This document shows, piece after piece, positions 35,192 through 42,563 of a stretch of 64,000 nucleotides of DNA. Below the pieces are notes generated by a model that did not search any database, had not been told where the DNA came from, and saw nothing but the letters and a program-made list of their open reading frames with translations. Each line of letters starts with the position of its first letter. Position 1 is the first letter of the stretch. The stretch spans positions 1,074,172-1,138,171 of the forward strand of contig NZ_SMRT01000001.1 of the NCBI RefSeq assembly GCF_004354045.1, in the 5' to 3' direction. The stretch comes from Paenibacillus piri (GTDB lineage Bacteria > Bacillota > Bacilli > Paenibacillales > NBRC-103111). The position numbers and the translations under genes were made by a program.

Positions 35192-35821
35192 ATGAAGAGC
35201 ATAATCGCAATAGGGAAACAATGGGGTAAATGTCGCGAGAACTATAGAGTGAGATATAATGACCCTAAAGACGAAGAAGCAGAAGCGAACCCTAATGAGT
35301 CTAATGACAAAGAAAAAGTGAAAACTAAGCTTTATACACCTAATGTCAAGGAAAAAGCAAGAGCGAAATCTAAGGCACCTAATGACAAGGAAAAAACAGG
35401 AACGAACTCTGATTCATCCAATGACGAAGGAAAAGCTGAAGCAGAAGATGAAGAAATAGCTAGAAAGAAATTTGAAGCTGCTGATAAAATATATGCTTTC
35501 ATGTTGTCAGCGCATCCCTACATGAATAATGGCTTCCTCAGCAGTCTACCTCAACTTCATAGAGAATGTGTTATTCATTTTTGGTGCGAGTATCAAAAGT
35601 ATGGCTATATAATAGCCTTAAAGCGAACAGCAAGTAAAATGAGGATGCCAATGGAGCAGCTCATGCTAATCATCAATAAAGTTGACTCGAAGATAAGGTC
35701 ACTTGCCTATGTTCATGTTAAAGAGATTGCAAAAGCAGAGAGTATATTGCAGATCAGTGTTGCAGAGGGATTTTTCTGGCAGAAGGTCAAAATGGTTTAC
35801 CCTCATTCAGTTGCTAAATAG
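35192..35821 (+). CDS. Hypothetical protein with 13-residue repeats
   Basis: A 209-residue protein. Residues ~38-85 consist of a 13-residue unit (NDKEKVKTKLYTP, NVKEKARAKSKAP, NDKEKTGTNSDSS, then NDEGKAEAE), encoded by 39-bp units starting at 35303, 35342, 35381 and 35420. This highly charged stretch should be disordered. The C-terminal ~110 residues form a helical domain (FEAADKIYAFMLSAHPYMNN..., with an aromatic ECVIHFWCEYQKYGY). ATG 35192 has GAAAGGGG in front; upstream codons do not. No known family recognised. Confidence 0.6.
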   Translation: MKSIIAIGKQWGKCRENYRVRYNDPKDEEAEANPNESNDKEKVKTKLYTPNVKEKARAKSKAPNDKEKTGTNSDSSNDEGKAEAEDEEIARKKFEAADKIYAFMLSAHPYMNNGFLSSLPQLHRECVIHFWCEYQKYGYIIALKRTASKMRMPMEQLMLIINKVDSKIRSLAYVHVKEIAKAESILQISVAEGFFWQKVKMVYPHSVAK

Positions 35822-35942
35822 CTCGGTGGACATATCAGTGATTTTTTTTTTAGCGTTAAAGCTCTATACCTTCTAAGTCTTCTGGCTATGGTTAAAAGGT
35901 GCTTTTCCTTAGGGGGAGTCCATCATTACACTACAAAGAAGG

Positions 35943-35989
35943 AAAGCACAATGAAGTTGCGCCTGTTTGCGGCAACTTCATTGTGCTTT
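35943..35989. terminator. Perfect 18-bp inverted repeat, likely bidirectional terminator
   Basis: AAAGCACAATGAAGTTGC pairs perfectly with GCAACTTCATTGTGCTTT around an 11-base loop. It lies between convergent genes and contains the stop codon of the minus-strand regulator. Confidence 0.8.
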
Positions 35990-36673
35990 TGTTTTGATCA
36001 AATCGTTACCGTTAATATCCAAAATTTCATAAGCTCTGCCGACCATTTCTTTTTCTTGACCAAACAGATGGATTGATTTATCAAATATTCCACTCGAAGT
36101 AGTAACAAAATTCATTTGTTGGACCATAAATTCAGAATTGCAGAGTACAACTACTTTACTACTAAAGGTAGTAAGCTCCTGTTGAAATAAAACTGCTTTT
36201 TCTGCTACTTCTGGTGAGTACACTGCTGGCTTTCCATCAGCAGCCTTCATCTCTCGGTGATCTACAAAGACACTAAGTTCTTCTTTATGAAAAGCATTAC
36301 AAATCCCCAACAAAGTTTTTGACATGTAGTCCACATGCTGTCCGTTCAGCAAACCATTTACTTGAAAGGACAGAATTCGTTTATCGCTGTCCACATGATA
36401 TTTGAACCGTTCGGAGAGTGGAACAGTAAAGTCATGCGGTTGGTAAGCAGGGGTATCTGAAAGCCTTTCGACAGCAAACATATACGAAATCGATACATTC
36501 AATGCTTTAGCAAGTCGTTCTATATTATCTAAACTAATATTCCGTAAGCCGCGTTCTACACCGCTGAGATAGCTCCGATCCATGCCTGCTCTATGAGCCA
36601 ACACTTCTTGGGACATGCCGCTTCTAGCACGGAGTTCGCGTAGTCTTTTCCCGAACTCTGTTCTTACACTCAC
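35978..36673 (-). CDS. XRE-family regulator with STAS-like C-terminal domain (copy 1)
   Basis: A 231-residue regulator. Residues ~4-60 are a Cro/CI-type helix-turn-helix (FGKRLRELRARSGMSQEVLAHRAGMDRSYLSGVERG). The C-terminal ~140 residues are an alpha/beta domain (RILSFQVNGLLNGQHVDYMSKTLLGIC...LSVFVDHREM...VVVLCNS) that resembles STAS or SpoIIAA-like folds; that identification is tentative. I use GTG 36673 because the longer frame begins within GAGGTGG, its ribosome site. It is 14 bases downstream of a paralogous regulator on the same strand and probably co-transcribed. Likely a repressor of plasmid genes. Confidence 0.75.
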   Translation of the reverse strand: MSVRTEFGKRLRELRARSGMSQEVLAHRAGMDRSYLSGVERGLRNISLDNIERLAKALNVSISYMFAVERLSDTPAYQPHDFTVPLSERFKYHVDSDKRILSFQVNGLLNGQHVDYMSKTLLGICNAFHKEELSVFVDHREMKAADGKPAVYSPEVAEKAVLFQQELTTFSSKVVVLCNSEFMVQQMNFVTTSSGIFDKSIHLFGQEKEMVGRAYEILDINGNDLIKTKAQ

Positions 36674-36687
36674 AAAATCCACCTCAA

Positions 36688-37377
36688 CTACTTCACTTTA
36701 ATTAAGTCATTTCCGTTGATGTCAAGCAGTTCGTATGCCTGTCCGACCATATCCTTATCCCGACCAAAGAGAGGCACTGTAGGAATGCCACTTTCTTGGG
36801 TAATTCGATTTAATTGATGAACTTGAAATTCTGAATTACAGAGTACTACGGCTTTATTGCTATATAAAAGCAAATTCCGTTGAAAAGCTACAGCCCGTTC
36901 AGAAACCTCTGGCGAGTAGACTACCGGCTCCCCATCAGATGCTTTCATGTCTCTGTGATCAACAAAAACGTTGAGTTCACCTTTACCAAAGGCACTACAT
37001 ATTCCCATGAGTGTCTTGGACATAAAATCAACATTATCTCCAGTAAGCAGTCCATAAACCTGAAAGGATAGTACCTTTCTGTCGGCATCGAGTTGGTATT
37101 TAAACCGCTCTGTGAATGGTATCGTAAAGTCATATGGTTGATATGCAGGGGTTGACGAGAAGCGTTCGCTAGAGAACATGTATTCAACCGATACGAGAAG
37201 AGCCGCAGCTATCTTCTCGATATTGATGATACTGATATTTCGTTCCCCACGCTCTACCCCTGATATGTAGGTGCGGTCTAAGCCTGCCCTATATGCCAGG
37301 ACTTCCTGAGACATTCCACTTCGAGCTCGAAGCTCCCTTACTCTCTGTCCAAATTCTGTTCTTATATCCACAAACAA
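36688..37377 (-). CDS. XRE-family regulator with STAS-like C-terminal domain (copy 2)
   Basis: A 229-residue paralogue of the downstream regulator, very similar throughout (FGQRVRELRARSGMSQEVLAYRAGLDRTYISGVERGERNIS; then RKVLSFQVYGLLTGDNVDFMSKTL). The start is probably TTG 37377, 6 bases from TAGGAGG; GTG 37371 is an alternative. The two genes arose by tandem duplication and could form heterodimers or act in sequence. A palindromic box (GACTTAAAGTC, within 37474-37496) lies ~100 bases upstream and recurs in front of two other genes, making it a candidate operator. Confidence 0.75.
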   Translation of the reverse strand: MFVDIRTEFGQRVRELRARSGMSQEVLAYRAGLDRTYISGVERGERNISIINIEKIAAALLVSVEYMFSSERFSSTPAYQPYDFTIPFTERFKYQLDADRKVLSFQVYGLLTGDNVDFMSKTLMGICSAFGKGELNVFVDHRDMKASDGEPVVYSPEVSERAVAFQRNLLLYSNKAVVLCNSEFQVHQLNRITQESGIPTVPLFGRDKDMVGQAYELLDINGNDLIKVK

Positions 37378-37473
37378 AAAAGACCTCCTACCCAATGTTC
37401 CTCTTGATAAGTATATCGGGAAAGTAGGTCAAAAGTTATAGAGTCAAGTGGAAATATTTGTCGAGTTGATGCT

Positions 37474-37496
37474 GATGTGACTTAAAGTCAACTGAC
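37474..37496. promoter_or_regulatory. 23-bp box with GACTTAAAGTC palindrome, copy 1
   Basis: Begins GATGTGACTTAAAGTC and continues AACTGAC. It matches boxes at 52285-52307 and 56054-56076 (consensus GATGTGAYKTAAAGTCRAC plus NGAC). It sits upstream of the duplicated XRE regulators. Confidence 0.65.
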
Positions 37497-37545
37497 TAAG
37501 ATGAATGTTCTTAATATCATGTTCTATGGGGTATAAAGTCAGCTT

Positions 37546-37749
37546 TTAAGCTGGTGGTCGTCTATCCTTCCACTCATTGATTACACGGGGGTCGACTTCG
37601 AGAACCTCGCAAATGTGTAGTGCTATATTAACAGTTGGTGCTGTAATCCCGTGTTCGATGTTTTGATAATGCTTCAAAGATATATTAACGGCGCGACTTA
37701 TCTTCTCTTGGCTGATACCTCTTTTTTCTCTGGCTTCTTTTAGTGTCAC
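37546..37749 (-). CDS. Small XRE-family regulator
   Basis: A 67-residue protein that is little more than a helix-turn-helix (TLKEAREKRGISQEKISRAVNISLKHYQNIEHGITAPTVNIALHICEVLEV). Proteins of this size and type act as repressors in plasmids and phages. GTG 37749 is preferred over TTG 37761, which abuts the AAGGAG ribosome site. It is divergent from the CAP-domain gene at 37986, and two copies of AATTGGCGAA lie in the shared promoter region, probably its operator. Confidence 0.75.
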   Translation of the reverse strand: MTLKEAREKRGISQEKISRAVNISLKHYQNIEHGITAPTVNIALHICEVLEVDPRVINEWKDRRPPA

Positions 37750-37790
37750 AGGGGGAAACAACTCCTTGCATTGTTTCCTTTATCCTAGCC

Positions 37791-37849
37791 AATTGGCGAA
37801 TTAAACATAACAAATTATAATTGGCGAAGTATAGTTCGTATATTATACT
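37791..37849. promoter_or_regulatory. Divergent promoter with duplicated operator
   Basis: AATTGGCGAA occurs at 37791-37800 and 37819-37828. The second copy contains TTGGCG, which with a 17-base spacer and TATACT (37844-37849) forms a sigma-A-like promoter towards 37986. A repressor bound there would cover the -35 element. The small XRE gene reads the other way. Confidence 0.65.
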
Positions 37850-37985
37850 GATTTTATGCTTCCTATGTCGATTTCTGTAGATTGGGGGTGATTTAAGTTT
37901 GTGTGTTGATTGATACATAACCAAGATAATAAGAAATCATAGGATGGTTCGGAATCAAAATAATTCCAGAGGAGTGATACGCCCG

Positions 37986-40097
37986 ATGAGGAGTAGTTTG
38001 AAGAAAATCTCGATGATATTGACTTGTTCTTTAATGATACCAGTGTTTGCCGCGGTATCTCAAGTAGCTTCAGCGGCAGCAAGTACGGTGACAATTGATG
38101 GTTATGATTATCAGAAAGAGTCCGTCGACGGCTTGAATCATTTTAACAGTATTCGAGAAAAGATGGGTCTGCAGAAGCTTAAATTAGACCCATTTGTTCA
38201 AAAAGCAGTCGACAATCATACAGGGTATCTTATTGCGAATAATTTTACTTTCGAAGGTTCTTTGTCGGCGCATATCGAAGATAGTAATAAGAAGAATTAC
38301 ACTGGTAGTAGTGTAGGCGACAGGTTGAGAGCAGTAGGTTTCCTACCAAATTCCTACTGGGGTGCTTCTGAGGATGTTGTTTCAAATACTCCATCAATAG
38401 AGACTGGTATAACAGGGTTACTTAGTTCTCCATACCACAGGACACCTTTGATGCACCCTGATATGTCTTTATTTGGCTTTTCCTTTAAAGATGGTCTTGG
38501 TGTTCTGAACATTGTAAGGACAGCAAAACCGGGTGGAATTTCCGTATATCCTTATGATGGTCAGAAAGATGTCCCTGTTTCTTTCGATGGAAGAACTGAG
38601 AATCCAAATCCTTTAACTCAGTTTGGTTTGAAGGAGTCGGGTTATGTTATTTCGTATATGAATGCGGGTAATAGCCCTTCTGATGTGAAAGCTACTATTA
38701 AAGATAGCAAGGGTCAGTCGGTAGACTTCTTTAAGTTTAAGGACAGCGATAACTGGCATCTAGTACCTAAGAAAGAATTGGCGTACAATGAAACTTACAC
38801 TGTAACAGCCGAAGGTAAGACTTGGTCTTTCACAACTGTATCAAATGATTCATCTGATAATGCAAGCTCTGAGTACTCTAAAGAAATAGTCGAAGCTTTG
38901 AGTTACCTCAATAATGTTCGTCAGAAATCCGGTCTTTCACAGGTAAAGTTAAATCCTTATCTCGTTAAGGCTTCAGAAAACCATGCGAGTTACCTTGTAA
39001 CGAACAACATGACAACGCTTGATACTTTCTCCCATAGAGAAAGTCCTTCTCTTAAGGGCTTCACTGGAGAAAGAGCAAGAGATCGTGCGTATAGCGTTGG
39101 TGGGGAGTCGACATTTAAGTATCATGCTTTTGACGAGGGTATTTTCTTGGGGACATCCAGTATACAGCAAGCTATCGATTTGGCTTTAGATATGTCGTAC
39201 CACAGAGATCCTTTGGTTGATCCCAACTTAGATCAAGTTGGCGTAGCAATTAACGGTAAGACTGTTGTTCTTGTATACGCAATAAAGGGACAAAACAGTC
39301 AAACATCCGTCTACCCGTATGACGGACAAACTAATGTTCCTCTTTCATTTGACGGAACAACAGAGTCCCCTAACCCCCTAAAGCAGTTTGGAGTAAACAC
39401 TTCGGGTTTTGTTATTTCCTACAAGGAGTATAACTCACCTGATTATGTGAAAGCTACTTTGAAGAATAGTAAGGGTGAGTCTGTCGACTTTTATTTGGAA
39501 AATGCTATGGATAAGGGGTGGAAGACGTGGTTTATCTACCCTAAGAAGGACCTAGCTTCAAATGAAACATACACTGTAACTGTAAACAATAAAACGTGGT
39601 CTTTCACAACTGCTTCGAGCGGCAGTACTACTCCTAATCCACCTACCAAACCGCCTATAGTTGACCAGAAGCCACCTAGAAAATTCAGTGCCAATGACGT
39701 AGGTGTCCGTCTTGACGGGAAGTACATTGAGTTGAGTCCTAAAGCCAAGGTTGTTAATGGAAGTACCTTCATTCCGTTGCGTGGGGTATTCGAGGCAATG
39801 GGAGCTAAGATTGGTTGGGAGTCTGCACCATCTTCAGTTCTTGACTCTCTCGGCAGATCGGTGAAACCTGATTTTCAGGGTATTGTTACTATTACGAAGG
39901 ATTCAACAAGGATTGAGCTTTATGTCGGAACCACTAAAGCATTTGTTAATGGTAGAGCCGCAACTTTATCAGTAGCTTCTTTTATATCTGCTGAAGGCTC
40001 AACTTATGTCCCTTTAAGATTTGTAAGTGAGGCTCTAGGTGCTGATGTTGATTGGGAAGCTGATAATTGGACGGCAGTTATTAAGACAGACAGCTAA
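37986..40097 (+). CDS. Secreted double CAP-domain protein with stalk domain
   Basis: A 703-residue secreted protein. Signal peptide ~1-31 (AAVSQVASAAA). Two CAP (SCP-like) domains, about residues 32-185 (NHFNSIREKMGLQKLKLDPFVQKAVDNHTGYL) and 285-435 (LSYLNNVRQKSGLSQVKLNPYLVKASENHASYL), are each followed by an Ig-like domain (SVYPYDGQ...VTAEGKTWSFTT). The repeat shows internal duplication. The C-terminus (~565-703) is a stalk domain of the copper-amine-oxidase-N type (GSTFIPLRGVFEAMGAKIGWE, STYVPLRFVSEALGADVDW), common in Paenibacillus exported proteins. Role on the cell surface unknown. ATG 37986 follows GAGGAGTGAT. Confidence 0.85.
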   Translation: MRSSLKKISMILTCSLMIPVFAAVSQVASAAASTVTIDGYDYQKESVDGLNHFNSIREKMGLQKLKLDPFVQKAVDNHTGYLIANNFTFEGSLSAHIEDSNKKNYTGSSVGDRLRAVGFLPNSYWGASEDVVSNTPSIETGITGLLSSPYHRTPLMHPDMSLFGFSFKDGLGVLNIVRTAKPGGISVYPYDGQKDVPVSFDGRTENPNPLTQFGLKESGYVISYMNAGNSPSDVKATIKDSKGQSVDFFKFKDSDNWHLVPKKELAYNETYTVTAEGKTWSFTTVSNDSSDNASSEYSKEIVEALSYLNNVRQKSGLSQVKLNPYLVKASENHASYLVTNNMTTLDTFSHRESPSLKGFTGERARDRAYSVGGESTFKYHAFDEGIFLGTSSIQQAIDLALDMSYHRDPLVDPNLDQVGVAINGKTVVLVYAIKGQNSQTSVYPYDGQTNVPLSFDGTTESPNPLKQFGVNTSGFVISYKEYNSPDYVKATLKNSKGESVDFYLENAMDKGWKTWFIYPKKDLASNETYTVTVNNKTWSFTTASSGSTTPNPPTKPPIVDQKPPRKFSANDVGVRLDGKYIELSPKAKVVNGSTFIPLRGVFEAMGAKIGWESAPSSVLDSLGRSVKPDFQGIVTITKDSTRIELYVGTTKAFVNGRAATLSVASFISAEGSTYVPLRFVSEALGADVDWEADNWTAVIKTDS

Positions 40098-40806
40098 TTT
40101 CTTTTGTCGGGCGTGTATCGCGCTCGGCTTTTTTATTTGGTAGTTCCTTCCCCCGTAGTGCAGATTGTTTGAAAAATGACAGTATAGATGTTATAAGTGG
40201 TCTATCTCTTTGCTTGCTTCTGCTTAAAGCCGTTTTTCGTTCTACAAGCCCCACAAATCGATTTTTATATGTAGCCTTGCCGCCTACGCATTTTGCTTAC
40301 AAGTCGTTAGGCAGCTCGGTCGTAATCCCTTGAATCGTTTTTCTACTACTATAAGGGGATTAGTCTTTGATAAGTCCAATAAGTGCTAATAGGTTAAGCT
40401 TGAATTCAATTTCGGTAGTCGTTGCTTTATTTACACGTTTTAGTTTGAAGTACATTCTATCAATCCCTCCTTTCGTTTTTTATACTGATATAATTGCAGT
40501 TCCGGTCGATTATATTCCATCGTTGATGTTTGACCCCTTCTTGAGCCAGAGGGTCGCTTTGTTTCCATTACAATAGAAGGAACGCATCACTGCAGCCGAG
40601 TCCTGGCTTGCTGCCGCTATCCTTGTAAAAGAACACATGACGGAAAACTTCCGTAAGGGGTTCAAATACCCCGCCAATCAAGGTATCATCACGACCATAA
40701 CTCTTAAGTTTTGCCCCCTTCGATTCTGCTCGATTTTCGGACGGTAGGATGGGCATTCATTCGGTGTCAAAACTTAGGGTCATAATCGGAGGCTAAATAA
40801 TCGGGG
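40098..40806. other. 700-base region with one possible minus-strand small gene
   Basis: Past the CAP gene there is a weak G+C-rich hairpin with a T-run (near 40107-40135) and a longer imperfect hairpin around 40278-40316. The only coding signal I trust at all is the 31-codon frame at 40360-40455 (minus). The plus-strand frame over the same bases looks like its shadow. Confidence 0.4.
40360..40455 (-). CDS. Possible 31-residue peptide
   Basis: On the minus strand AAAGGAGGG stands 8 bases before an ATG opening a 31-codon frame, MYFKLKRVNKATTTEIEF followed by KLNLLALIGLIKD. The end is hydrophobic. The ribosome site is as strong as any in the window, which is why I list it. It could be a small toxin-like or regulatory peptide; there is no further support. 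Confidence 0.4.
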   Translation of the reverse strand: MYFKLKRVNKATTTEIEFKLNLLALIGLIKD

Positions 40807-41403
40807 ATGGTGGTCGTAATGGTGGTTAGGCGGGGTTATATTCGCGTTTCAACGGTTGGGCAATCCAAGCATGGCAACAGCTTAGAAAGTCAAATTAATG
40901 CGTTGCTTGTTGAGGGGGTCGAACGCGATAATATTTTCTCGGATACGTACACAGGGACAAAGATGGATCGTCCTGAATTTACAAAGCTCTGTGCGTTATT
41001 AAAGGAAGGCGATACTTTGGTCGTAACGAAATTGGATCGCTTCGCAAGAAGTATGATTCAGGGGTCAAAGATCGTAAACGAACTAATCGGTCGAGGTGTT
41101 CGGGTTCATATCCTTAACATCGGCATTTTAGATAACACACCCACCTCAAAACTGATCAGAAATATTTTCTTTGCTTTCGCTGAGTTCGAACGCGATATGA
41201 TCGTTGAACGTACTGGTGAGGGAAAAGATATCGCTAAACAGAAGGAAGGCTTCCGCGAGGGTCGCCCCAATAAGTTCACGAAAGTACAAATGAATCATGC
41301 CATCTACTTGCTCGAAACCAACACAATTAAGCAAGTCACGAACCTGACTGGTATCAGCGAGAGTACGCTAAAGCGCGAACTTAGAAAACGCAGAGGCGCG
41401 TAA
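40807..41403 (+). CDS. Serine recombinase (resolvase), intact
   Basis: A 198-residue serine recombinase of the resolvase/invertase type. The catalytic serine is in [11 protein letters not shown], and the active-site arginines are in TKLDRFARS and [11 protein letters not shown]. The C-terminal helix-turn-helix is [18 protein letters not shown]. These proteins resolve plasmid dimers or cointegrates or invert DNA segments. Exact start is unclear: ATG 40807 has GGAGG 14 bases away, and ATG 40819 would give the more usual length of leader before GYIRVST. It is a good counterpart to the dead relative at 3816. Confidence 0.85.
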   Translation: MVVVMVVRRGYIRVSTVGQSKHGNSLESQINALLVEGVERDNIFSDTYTGTKMDRPEFTKLCALLKEGDTLVVTKLDRFARSMIQGSKIVNELIGRGVRVHILNIGILDNTPTSKLIRNIFFAFAEFERDMIVERTGEGKDIAKQKEGFREGRPNKFTKVQMNHAIYLLETNTIKQVTNLTGISESTLKRELRKRRGA

Positions 41404-41574
41404 TGAAAACCGAACTCATGAAGCGTATTTCTGCAAATGGTTGGTTATCCTAATGTTGGATTGTGGTAAAACAAGGCTACTTCCAACCCAAGCACCCGAC
41501 CAGATCTGTCTTTTCCATCATCTGCTTATATCAAGGGTGCAGCATGGATGGTATGCTAAAATTGGTGATACTCC

Positions 41575-42420
41575 ATGATACACATTCCAATAAAACCAAT
41601 GTTACTCCATAAGTCAGACTCCGTTCCCGCAGGGGGCGGCTATATACATCAGCTTAAGCTTGACGGTCATCGTTGCATTCTCTCGTACAGCAAGACTAAG
41701 GGATTCCGACTGTTTACAAGGCATCAAAATGATTGCACAAGACAGTATCCTGAAATAACCCGCGCCGAACTGGACGCTGACGAAGTTGTCTTAGATGGAG
41801 AGCTTGTCGCCATTGTGGATGGTAAGCCTTGCTTCGAGACACTCATGGAGCGATTCCAAGCACGAAAGTCCATCGACCGTCTTACTGTTTCAAAGCCGGT
41901 ATCATTCGCAGCATTCGATATCCTCTATCTGAACGGTAGGGATTTAACCAAGTTGAAGCTTGCCGACAGGCTCTACATTCTGAAACAGGTTATTACTCCA
42001 TCTATTGTGATAACGATCTGCGATTCCTTTGATGATGGGGTTCAGCTTTTCAATGCGACAAAACAGTTGGGACTTGAGGGTATAGTATCCAAGTCCAGGG
42101 ACTCGCTATACCATCTCGATACACGAAGCTCCAATTGGATTAAAGTGAAGAACTACTTATACGATGTCGTACAGATCGGCGCGATCCGCAAAGCCGAGTT
42201 CGGTTGGTCGCTCTTGAAGGACGGTTGTTATGTGGGGTATACAGAATTGGTTCCACCGGCTGAGCGCAGAGCTTTCTCAAATATCGCGCAGCAGCTTGTT
42301 CGCGGCGAGGATAAGAACTGGATTTATCTCCATCCTCATATTAAGTGCAAGGTTAAATTTCAATGCTACACGAAGCATAACTTGCTCAGAACACCGAGCT
42401 TTGTTGAGTTCGTCATATAG
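41575..42420 (+). CDS. ATP-dependent DNA ligase
   Basis: A 281-residue ATP-dependent DNA ligase related to the ligase domain of LigD. Motif I is KLDGHR with catalytic lysine K28; motif III is SFAAFDILYLNGRDL, motif IV EGIVSK and motif V SNWIKVK. The C-terminal ~90 residues form the OB-fold domain. It seals nicks in DNA, and plasmids or phages carry such genes for repair or replication. Upstream (about 41481-41506) is ACCCAAGCACCCGACCAGAT, similar to the stretch before 25973. The gene's terminator is part of a ~49-bp repeat found again after the next gene. Confidence 0.9.
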   Translation: MIHIPIKPMLLHKSDSVPAGGGYIHQLKLDGHRCILSYSKTKGFRLFTRHQNDCTRQYPEITRAELDADEVVLDGELVAIVDGKPCFETLMERFQARKSIDRLTVSKPVSFAAFDILYLNGRDLTKLKLADRLYILKQVITPSIVITICDSFDDGVQLFNATKQLGLEGIVSKSRDSLYHLDTRSSNWIKVKNYLYDVVQIGAIRKAEFGWSLLKDGCYVGYTELVPPAERRAFSNIAQQLVRGEDKNWIYLHPHIKCKVKFQCYTKHNLLRTPSFVEFVI

Positions 42421-42466
42421 CTACACCGAAGTGCCGAGAAATCGGCACTTTTTATTTTGTCGTTGA
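42418..42466 (+). repeat. ~49-bp terminator repeat, copy 1
   Basis: From the ligase stop codon: TAGCTACACCGAAG, then a terminator stem (GTGCCGA-GAAA-TCGGCAC at 42431-42448, then TTTTTATTTT), ending TTGTCGTTGA. Nearly identical to 44690-44740. The copies directly flank the endonuclease gene 42564-44687. Confidence 0.85.
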
Positions 42467-42563
42467 TTCTTCTTGGAATGTTGGCTACTATAAATGCTTT
42501 ATACTGCATTTCACGCGCAAATATTGTATTATTTAGGAAATGTTATTTGTGGAGTGAGTAAGT

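Noticed and set aside
40367..40576. Plus-strand 69-residue frame
   Set aside because: No ribosome site; it covers the opposite strand of the better-supported minus-strand mini-gene.
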